Below are positions 57,725 to 64,000 of a stretch of DNA of 64,000 bases, piece after piece (position 1 is the stretch's first letter; each line of letters begins with the position of its first letter). The stretch spans positions 1-64,000 of the forward strand of contig NZ_FNFL01000003.1 of the NCBI RefSeq assembly GCF_900101125.1, written 5' to 3'. Source of the stretch: Sediminibacillus albus. GTDB lineage: Bacteria > Bacillota > Bacilli > Bacillales > Amphibacillaceae. The translations under genes and the position numbers were made by a program. Under the pieces are notes generated by a model. The model worked only from the letters and a program-made list of their open reading frames with translations. It was not told where the DNA came from and made no database searches.

Positions 57725-58046
57725 CTGGCTGCTAGTTATTGCTCTTTTTACATGGATGGGGGCTATAGGGGGATACTTTTTCAAAAAAGCCAGCGGGCAA
57801 AAAATCAGCATGAATTTGAATTTGTTCATATACCTTTTGGCCGGCTCGCTGTTTTACTGTGCTGGGGCAGTTTTGAACATATGGGTGCTTAGGCATCTTC
57901 CGTATACTGTCGTCTTCCCACTTACTTCTTTCACTTATGTCTGGACTCTTGCTATTTCTTACTTTTTATTAGATGAAACAATATCCATTAAAAAGTCAGC
58001 AGGTGTAGTTCTAATTATTATCGGCTCCATTTTTCTCGTGCGTTAA
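57717..58046 (+). CDS. Small EamA/DMT-family membrane protein (ArnF-like)
   Basis: A 109-residue protein with four membrane helices (SWLLVIALFTWMGAIGGYFF; IYLLAGSLFYCAGAVLNIWV; YTVVFPLTSFTYVWTLAISY; AGVVLIIIGSIFLV). It has the DETISIKKS loop before the last helix, matching the GESISLKSF loop of its partner, so the two are homologous half-transporters with opposite ends of charge bias expected for dual topology. The ATG at 57717 is close to GGAG; a GTG at 57708 is the alternative start. It overlaps the previous gene and is the last of the four-gene operon. Confidence 0.78.
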   Translation: MISWLLVIALFTWMGAIGGYFFKKASGQKISMNLNLFIYLLAGSLFYCAGAVLNIWVLRHLPYTVVFPLTSFTYVWTLAISYFLLDETISIKKSAGVVLIIIGSIFLVR

Positions 58047-58109
58047 AATGACGGCACAACTAGTCTTTTAGCTCTTCCGTCTGCGAAACGGATAACTTTT
58101 GGATGATAC

Positions 58110-58145
58110 AAAAAGAGCATCTGCTTAGGGCAGGTGCTCTTGATT
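58110..58145. terminator. Terminator shared by the GT2 operon and ugd
   Basis: AAGAGCATCTGC pairs with GCAGGTGCTCTT around TTAGG. A T-run follows on the minus strand (TTTTTG), so it mainly serves ugd, but the hairpin could stop both convergent transcripts. Confidence 0.82.
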
Positions 58146-58154
58146 TTCACACGG

Positions 58155-59492
58155 TTAATAACTCGTCATAGGCGAGATGGTTTCTTGTGGGTTTACTACC
58201 GGACGGCCAATGGAGTGGTATTCAATACCGCTGTTTTTCATTTCTGCTAAAGTAAAGCAGTTGCGTCCATCAAAAAGCAAGGGATGGACTAACAGGCGCC
58301 GGTATTCTTCTAATGGAAAACTTTTTATTTGCTGCCAATCCGTCATTATAACGGCTGCATCTGCGCCCTGCAGAGCTTCCTCCAAATCACTTGTAAATAG
58401 GACTGGCTCAGGCATGACTGTTTTTGCAGAAGGGATGGCTACAGGATCGTATGCTTTGACGACAGCGCCTGTTCTTAATAATTCTTCGGCCACTCGAATG
58501 GACGGTGCTTCCCTCATGTCGTCTGTGTTTGGCTTAAATGTCAGGCCAAGCAGCACGACAACCTTGTTATCAAGACTGCCGAGCCGGGTGGTTATCATAT
58601 CGACCATCCGTTTCCGCTGCATTTCATTAACTTGCTGGACACTTTCTAATAAAGGCATCTGATAGTCGAATTGCTTCCCCATAGCAATGAGTGCATTCGT
58701 ATCTTTCGGAAAGCAGGAGCCTCCATAGCCAACACCTGCATGCAGGAATTTTTTACCGATTCGTTTGTCCATGCCCATACCGGCTGCTACGTTATCAACA
58801 TTCGCACCTACCTGGGCACAGAGATGGGACATTTCATTAATAAAGCTAATTTTAGCAGCTAAAAAAGCATTTGAAGCATACTTGATCATTTCAGCACTTC
58901 GCAAATCTGTTTTCACTATTGGCAGCTGGAATGGCTGATTGATTGCTTCCAATAATTCCAATGCCCAGGAATCTTCTGAACCAATAACTATTCGATCACC
59001 GTGAAAGGTATCATGGACTGCTGTTCCTTGCCGCAAAAACTCGGGGTTGGAAACAACGCTAATCGTTATAGGAGGAGTAAGCCTGGCTTCAATTAAATCT
59101 TTTATATATTGATTGGTACCGACGGGAACGGTACTCTTTGTAACAATAACGACATCCTGTCTTACATTTTCCGAAATCGCCCGGCAGACTGATTCAATAT
59201 ATTTTAATTCCGCCGAACCATCAGGCCTTTCCGGGGTTCCTACTGCTATATAAATTACTTCTTTTCCCGCCAGCCCTTCTCGATAATCAGTCGTAAACTG
59301 GATGTTGCCTTTGCGTAGATTTTTGGTTAACAGCTCCTCTAGCCCTTCTTCATAAATTGGCGACCTGCCGCTTTTTAGCAAGCTTACCTTTTCTTCATCA
59401 ACATCCAGGCAAGTTACCGTATTGCCAATCTCAGCTAAACATACACCTGTGACTAATCCGACATATCCAGTACCAATTACTGCTATATGCAT
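58155..59492 (-). CDS. ugd: UDP-glucose 6-dehydrogenase (TuaD/Ugd)
   Basis: A 445-residue NAD-dependent enzyme converting UDP-glucose to UDP-glucuronate. Rossmann motif IAVIGTGYVGLVTGVCLAE, the acidic NAD residue in CLDVDEEKV, catalytic Cys in GVGYGGSCFPKDTNAL, and the C-terminal domain start VVLLGLTFKPNTDDMREAPS. These are hallmarks of UDP-glucose dehydrogenases, in contrast to the WecC-type paralogue at 3169. UDP-glucuronate would feed teichuronic acid or the exopolysaccharide made by the nearby Wzx/Wzy-type operon, where PssD/PssE-type enzymes commonly use it. It is transcribed alone, convergent with the GT2 operon. Confidence 0.92.
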   Translation of the reverse strand: MHIAVIGTGYVGLVTGVCLAEIGNTVTCLDVDEEKVSLLKSGRSPIYEEGLEELLTKNLRKGNIQFTTDYREGLAGKEVIYIAVGTPERPDGSAELKYIESVCRAISENVRQDVVIVTKSTVPVGTNQYIKDLIEARLTPPITISVVSNPEFLRQGTAVHDTFHGDRIVIGSEDSWALELLEAINQPFQLPIVKTDLRSAEMIKYASNAFLAAKISFINEMSHLCAQVGANVDNVAAGMGMDKRIGKKFLHAGVGYGGSCFPKDTNALIAMGKQFDYQMPLLESVQQVNEMQRKRMVDMITTRLGSLDNKVVVLLGLTFKPNTDDMREAPSIRVAEELLRTGAVVKAYDPVAIPSAKTVMPEPVLFTSDLEEALQGADAAVIMTDWQQIKSFPLEEYRRLLVHPLLFDGRNCFTLAEMKNSGIEYHSIGRPVVNPQETISPMTSY

Positions 59493-59810
59493 GGCTGAAA
59501 CACCGCCTTTTCAGGAAATTGGGAATGAAGAGCAGGAGAGATGGCATGGACAGCTGAATAAGTCCATGTCTGCCTTTCCATTGGTGATATTTGAACTCCG
59601 CTTTTATAAACTGCTGCATCGATAAAGATTATGTTTCTCACCTTCAATACGTCTCTCTCCTTTTAAAGGGATACTTATTTATATTTCTAAATAGGGAAAA
59701 CCATTCATTATCTTGTCAGTTTAAATAGTACCACCACTGGCGAACAGGCTACAATCCCCGCCAGAACTGGTTTTTTCACCAATTTACATTCTTTACAATT
59801 GCTGTACAAT
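59493..59810. other. Intergenic region upstream of ugd
   Basis: About 320 bases that contain the ugd promoter region. I see no gene: short frames here lack ribosome sites. No clear -10/-35 pair or conserved RNA stands out. Confidence 0.5.
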
Positions 59811-59865
59811 AAAAAAAGAGGCTGTATTTCGGTGGTTTGACACCATAAAATACAGCCTCTTTTTG
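59811..59865 (-). terminator. Terminator after the second TagO paralogue
   Basis: AGAGGCTGTATTT and AAATACAGCCTCT are perfect inverted arms around a 19-nt loop, with A-runs and T-runs on both sides, so it can work in both directions. It follows the TagO2 stop by about 55 nt. Confidence 0.85.
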
Positions 59866-59919
59866 ACTAAAAGAAGAAAAAATAACCAATTATTAATTCT
59901 TTATTAAAAATTCTTCATA

Positions 59920-60993
59920 TTAACCTCTGTCATTCGCTCGTTTTACCAGCTTATGAACACTGTTGATCAGCGGTTTTTTTCCTTTTTCTATTGCCCCCAG
60001 CTCGGCTATCAGGACGAGCAGAAGCAGGATAACGAACGAAATTACCAGCGAAATGCTTAACGATGCGTTAGAAAACAATATCCCCAATGTACCAAAAACC
60101 GCACTGAATCCATAAATTATCAACACCGTCGTTCGATGGCTGAAGCCGGCTGCCAATAATTGATAATGAATATGCTTTTTATCGGGCAACATAATATTTT
60201 CACGGTTGTATAAGCGCCGGACAATGGCAAACAACGTATCAAAAATCGGTACAGCCAGAACAATGACAGGAATAATAAAACTGAACAACGTCACATTCTT
60301 AAACAATCCGAGCAAGGAAATCACGGCTACTGAGTATCCTAAGAACATCGATCCGGTATCTCCCATATAAATTTTAGCTGGATAAAAGTTATGGAATAAA
60401 AAACCAAGATTACTAGCAATCAATACAACGCAAAAATAAACAACAACAATCCGGTAGTCGCCTAAAGCCATAATCAGCACACTGATCAGGGCAATCGTTG
60501 ACACACCTGAGGCAAGTCCGTCCAGTCCATCAATTAAGTTAATGGCATTGGTGATCCCGACAATCCACAACAAGGTAATGATGGTACTCCAGCCTTCCAG
60601 CTCAACCAATCCAAGCAAAGGTACATTAATGCGTTCGATGATTAAGCCGCCATTAATTAGAATTGCTGCTGCCGCAATCTGCCCTGCGAGCTTAAAAACA
60701 GGCCGCAGCTGCAGCTTGTCGTCTAGGATGCCCAACAGGATGACAATTACAGCTCCTGTTACAATCTCAAACATGTGCATGTGGACTGGCTGTAAATAAA
60801 GCAGTCCCAATACTGTCCCGAGGAAAATGGCTAGGCCGCCAAGCCTTGGAATGGCAACTGTATGAATCTTTCTTGCTTCAGGCTGGTCAATAGCTCCGAT
60901 TTTTACAGCAAACTGTTTGACAGGGAAAACGAGTAGTACGGTTGATATTAACGATATAAAAAAAGCGATGACAAGCTCTGTCACATTAACCAT
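59920..60993 (-). CDS. TagO/WecA-family undecaprenyl-phosphate sugar-1-phosphate transferase, second copy
   Basis: A 357-residue polytopic enzyme with the full motif set of the family: RKIHTVAIPRLGG, LLGILDDKLQL, NAINLIDGLDGLASG, YMGDTGSMFLGYS and DKKHIHYQLLAAGFSHR. It parallels the tagO at 45004 along its whole length. Its length is the closer of the two to Bacillus subtilis TagO (358). It stands next to ugd and downstream of the Wzx/Wzy-type and GT2 operons, none of which encodes its own initiating transferase, so it may start that second polymer. Differences in the His motif (HIHY versus HLHH) could reflect a different sugar nucleotide. Functional redundancy with the first copy is the alternative. 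Confidence 0.9.
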   Translation of the reverse strand: MVNVTELVIAFFISLISTVLLVFPVKQFAVKIGAIDQPEARKIHTVAIPRLGGLAIFLGTVLGLLYLQPVHMHMFEIVTGAVIVILLGILDDKLQLRPVFKLAGQIAAAAILINGGLIIERINVPLLGLVELEGWSTIITLLWIVGITNAINLIDGLDGLASGVSTIALISVLIMALGDYRIVVVYFCVVLIASNLGFLFHNFYPAKIYMGDTGSMFLGYSVAVISLLGLFKNVTLFSFIIPVIVLAVPIFDTLFAIVRRLYNRENIMLPDKKHIHYQLLAAGFSHRTTVLIIYGFSAVFGTLGILFSNASLSISLVISFVILLLLVLIAELGAIEKGKKPLINSVHKLVKRANDRG

Positions 60994-61160
60994 AAAATCC
61001 CTACTTTATATGAAATACGTCATGTTTAATATTAAACAAAAAACAAATAATATTACAAATGAATGACACTCTTTATAAATATTCACCTAGATGGCTCAAT
61101 CCAAACGTTGATTATCCTTGTTTCACCGAATATATGGACGCACATGGATTCAAGGATAAG

Positions 61161-61200
61161 AGAAAAAGGTGTATGATTCCAAGCGAGAATCATACACCTT
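61161..61200 (-). terminator. Terminator after the RND transporter
   Basis: AAGGTGTATGATTC and GAATCATACACCTT are perfect 14-bp inverted arms with a 7-nt loop, followed by a T-run on the minus strand, just after the transporter stop. Confidence 0.92.
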
Positions 61201-61206
61201 GTTTTG

Positions 61207-64000
61207 TTATGCTTGCTTTTCCCGTTTTTTGTCCCTCCGGAATAAACGGACGACCCTTGCTGATAAACCATCAAAGTACGTGTAGACGACCGGTATTAAC
61301 AGCAAAGTGAAAATACTTGAGACTCCCAGGCCAAATATAATCGTAATTGCCATCGGCTGCTGGGATTCCGCCCCTTCGCCGAAACCAAGCGCCAATGGTA
61401 CCATACCAAGGATTGTCGTTAAGGTAGTCATCAAAATCGGCCGCATTCTGCTCGCTCCTGCTTCCAGGATAGCTTCGAACCGATCCATGCCCCTGCGTCT
61501 TAAAATGTTGATGTAATCCACAAGGACAATGGCGTTGTTGACAACAATCCCCGCGAGCATGATTACCCCAATGAAGGCGGTTATGCTCATTGGCTTTCCT
61601 GTCAGGAATAGTCCAAGTAAAATACCTACTACAGTAGCTGGCAGAGAAAACATGATAACCAGCGGTGTCAGGAAGTTTTCAAACTGAACTGCCATGACAG
61701 CATAGACAAGGAAAATCGAGAAGACCAACGCGATCGCTAAGTCTGTAAAAGCTTCTGTCATATCTTCAACCTCGCCGCCGATGGAATAAGAGTATTCCTC
61801 AGGGAAATGGAGTTTTTCCAATTCGGCCTCAACATCGCTGCTGATACTGGCTAAATCTCTGCCAGATATATCGCTGGTAACATTTACTTGCGGCTGCTGG
61901 TTTTCTCTGGCTAACGTAGCTGGCCCTTGGATCTGCTCAAAGTCAGCAATTGTATCTAAAGGAATCATCGAACCTGCTGGTGACTGAATCGCCATGTTTT
62001 GCAGGTCACTGATTGTACTGCGCTCATCCTCAGGGAATGTCAACCGCACATTCATATCATCCCCGTCTTCCCGGTAATTCATTACCACTTGACCGGTGAA
62101 GCCCATTTGAATCTGGCTCATCACCTGCTGATGGGTTAAGCCATGCTGGGCAGCAGCCTCCCGATCGACAGTCACGTTTAATTCAGGCTGTGTCTCCGAG
62201 ACGGAGGATGTCGGATTTTGTACACCGTCCACTTTCGAAATAATAGATACAACTTGGTCAGAAAGCTCCCGCAGTACTTCATGCTCTGGACCATTCAGCT
62301 GAATTTGGATAGGTGATCCAGCACTCATCCCTGCTCCTAGAGCACTGACAGAAACTTCAGCTCCGACAATATCCTCCATGTCTGCCTGCATGTCAGCTAC
62401 CACTTGATCAGTTGTTTGTCCCCGGTCCTCTGATGAAATCAACTGCAAAGTATAGGATGCCTGGTTTCCACCACCCCCAGGTCCCATCATCGAGGAACCG
62501 CCGATGCTCAAGAAGCTCGTTTCTAAGAGGTCCTGATAATTCTCCAGCTTTTCACTAACCTCGGCCGCGATAGCTTCCGTTTCCTCCGTTGAGGTGCCCG
62601 TCGGTGTTTCTATGGAAACCTCGATCTGACCCTGGTCGGATGCCGGCATAAACTCCGCTCCGATAAATGGTACCAGGGCAAGACTTCCCACTATACATAT
62701 AAAAGTAGCAAAAACCGTTGTCTTACGGAATTTCAACACTTTACGCAAAATATTCTTATAACCATTGTTCACTCTATCCAAAAATCGATCAAACCAGTAA
62801 CGCCGTCCGTTATCCTTCATTGCTTTAGTCAGCAGTTTGGATGAAAGCATCGGTATCAAGGTAATCGAAACTACTAAAGAAGCAATTAACGCAAAGGCAA
62901 CTGTCAGGGCAAATGGCGTGAATAAACTCGAGGCTATTCCTTCCACAAATACAATCGGCAAAAAGACGACTAATGTAGTGGTAGTCGAGGCTATCACGGC
63001 CGGAGCCAATTCTGAAGCACCTTTTTTGGCCGCTTCGACAATCGAATAGCCCCTCTGTCTGTACGAGACGATGTTTTCCAGTATAACGATAGAACTGTCG
63101 ACCATCATCCCGATTCCGAGCGCAAGACCGCCCATGGTAAGCACGTTCAATGTCTCCCCTGTAAAGTATAGCAAGGTAAACGTAGATATAACGGCAATCG
63201 GTATCGAAAGTCCGATAACAAGGGTGGCACGAATGCTTTTTAAGAATAGTAACAAAATCAATACGGCAAAAATTCCACCGATAATCATATTTTGAACGAC
63301 CGAATTAATGGAAGACTTAATGAAAGCCGATGTATCAATTACCACGTCAAGAGAAACATCTGATGGCAATCCTTCCTTTAAATCAGCGACAGCCTTAGTG
63401 ACATTATCAGCAACATCAACCGTGTTGCCGTCGGTTTTTTTCATGACCGACAATACAACCGCCTGGCTTCCATTGACCATGGTAGTATCAGAAGATTCCT
63501 CAAATGTATCTTTAACTTCAGCAATATCTTCTATATGTACTTTGGTTCCTGACTGCGATTGGATAATAGTCTTTCTAATATCATCGACCGATTCAAAATC
63601 GCCATCTACTCGCACCTGCAGATCTTTATCACCCTTTTGGACAGCTCCGGCCGATCCTGATTGATTGGCACCACCCAGGGCTTGGCTGATATCCTGCGTG
63701 CTTATCCCATATTGGGAAAGTTTGGCTTGGTCAAGTTCAAGCTGTATCTCTCTCTTTTGACCGCCTTCTACAGTAACAGAAGCGACCCCGCCTTGGCGTT
63801 CAAAATATGGCACGACTTGATCTTCTGCAACCGCCTGTAACTGGGAGGTATCCTCTCCGGTAAGCCCTACCCACATGACCGGCATCTGATCCGGATTAAA
63901 ACGTAATACCGAGGGATCATTGGCACTATCCGGCAGCATACCTTTTACCGAATCTACCTGCTCCCGCACTTCAAGCAAGGCATTATCAAGGTCCACCCCT
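61207..64000 (-). CDS. RND-family efflux transporter (SwrC/AcrB type), N-terminus outside window
   Basis: The frame is open to base 64000; about 930 residues are visible and roughly the first 115-130 are missing compared with SwrC (YerP, 1065 residues). It has the RND order: porter-domain segments (ELDQAKLSQYGISTQDISQA), a first membrane block with GGLALGIGMMVDSSIVILEN containing the proton-relay Asp region, a second porter half, and a final block with MLAGIVVNNAIVLVDYIN and RRGMDRFEAILEAGASRMRP. In Bacillus, SwrC exports surfactin and gives resistance to lipopeptides; cargo here is unknown. No membrane-fusion partner is visible downstream, as usual for Gram-positive RNDs. It ends in a Lys/Arg-rich tail and a strong terminator. 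Confidence 0.9.
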   Translation of the reverse strand, partial: GVDLDNALLEVREQVDSVKGMLPDSANDPSVLRFNPDQMPVMWVGLTGEDTSQLQAVAEDQVVPYFERQGGVASVTVEGGQKREIQLELDQAKLSQYGISTQDISQALGGANQSGSAGAVQKGDKDLQVRVDGDFESVDDIRKTIIQSQSGTKVHIEDIAEVKDTFEESSDTTMVNGSQAVVLSVMKKTDGNTVDVADNVTKAVADLKEGLPSDVSLDVVIDTSAFIKSSINSVVQNMIIGGIFAVLILLLFLKSIRATLVIGLSIPIAVISTFTLLYFTGETLNVLTMGGLALGIGMMVDSSIVILENIVSYRQRGYSIVEAAKKGASELAPAVIASTTTTLVVFLPIVFVEGIASSLFTPFALTVAFALIASLVVSITLIPMLSSKLLTKAMKDNGRRYWFDRFLDRVNNGYKNILRKVLKFRKTTVFATFICIVGSLALVPFIGAEFMPASDQGQIEVSIETPTGTSTEETEAIAAEVSEKLENYQDLLETSFLSIGGSSMMGPGGGGNQASYTLQLISSEDRGQTTDQVVADMQADMEDIVGAEVSVSALGAGMSAGSPIQIQLNGPEHEVLRELSDQVVSIISKVDGVQNPTSSVSETQPELNVTVDREAAAQHGLTHQQVMSQIQMGFTGQVVMNYREDGDDMNVRLTFPEDERSTISDLQNMAIQSPAGSMIPLDTIADFEQIQGPATLARENQQPQVNVTSDISGRDLASISSDVEAELEKLHFPEEYSYSIGGEVEDMTEAFTDLAIALVFSIFLVYAVMAVQFENFLTPLVIMFSLPATVVGILLGLFLTGKPMSITAFIGVIMLAGIVVNNAIVLVDYINILRRRGMDRFEAILEAGASRMRPILMTTLTTILGMVPLALGFGEGAESQQPMAITIIFGLGVSSIFTLLLIPVVYTYFDGLSARVVRLFRRDKKREKQA

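Noticed and set aside
1-64000. CRISPR arrays, prophage, insertion sequences, rRNA or tRNA genes
   Set aside because: No regularly spaced repeats, transposase or integrase proteins, or tRNA/rRNA-like sequence were found anywhere in the window.

Overview
The window is chromosomal DNA from a low-GC Gram-positive, endospore-forming-type bacterium of the family Bacillaceae. Genus is uncertain; a halotolerant relative such as Terribacillus, Oceanobacillus or Virgibacillus would fit. The evidence is gene content: a glycerol-phosphate wall teichoic acid set (tagO, tagA, tagB, tagD, TagF-like polymerases, two TagGH exporters), LysM-NlpC/P60 hydrolases with a WalR-type box, an RsbR stressosome paralogue, the DUF1659/DUF2922/YvrJ trio, and strong AGGAGG ribosome sites. 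There are no rRNA, tRNA, CRISPR or insertion-sequence features that I can support.

Region 1 (1-12.7 kb, minus strand) is one long operon, read from 12719 down to 734: two GT4 glycosyltransferases, a methyltransferase carrying a long coiled coil, an 1171-residue protein with four repeated beta-type modules fused to glycosyltransferase domains, another glycosyltransferase, a UDP-ManNAc dehydrogenase-type enzyme, and a TagG/TagH polymer exporter. It looks like an ABC-exported cell-wall glycopolymer locus. Region 2 (13-20.5 kb) holds two LysM-NlpC/P60 endopeptidases flanking a secreted phosphodiesterase/nuclease-type protein, then a TcaA-like protein, a second zinc-ribbon membrane protein, a DUF1540 peptide and a NERD-domain protein flanked by a 47-bp direct repeat.

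Region 3 (20.5-30.2 kb) is metabolic and regulatory. It contains a D-threonate/D-erythronate-type acid-sugar operon (KdgT-family permease, DUF1537 kinase, PdxA2) behind a PrpR-like regulator whose AAA+ domain has lost the sigma-54 motifs, then CorA, an RsbR paralogue, YvrJ/DUF2922/DUF1659 and an LCP ligase. Region 4 (30.4-46 kb) is the wall teichoic acid region: four CDP-glycerol glycerophosphotransferase-type proteins (one fused to a GT2 domain), tagA, a second and shorter TagGH pair, a LytD-like glucosaminidase with eight exact-length 71-residue repeats, tagD-tagB under a PhoP/WalR-type box, and tagO.

Region 5 (46-61 kb) is a second glycopolymer region. A Wzx/Wzy-type operon (MurJ/Wzx-like flippase, PIG-L deacetylase, Wzy-like polymerase, GT4, PssD/PssE pair, GNAT acetyltransferase) is followed by a decayed CWB2 surface-protein pseudogene. 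Next comes a four-gene operon (GT2, GT-C-like DUF6020, two EamA half-transporters) that resembles an Arn-type extracytoplasmic glycosylation module. UDP-glucose dehydrogenase and a second TagO paralogue follow. The window ends inside an RND transporter of the SwrC/AcrB type.

The genes fit together as a cell-envelope island. Two lipid-linked initiators (TagO1, TagO2), two ABC exporters and one Wzx/Wzy-type route would make at least two or three wall polymers; LCP would attach them, an Arn-like module could decorate them outside the membrane, and several hydrolases remodel the wall. Polymer identities are inferred, not seen.
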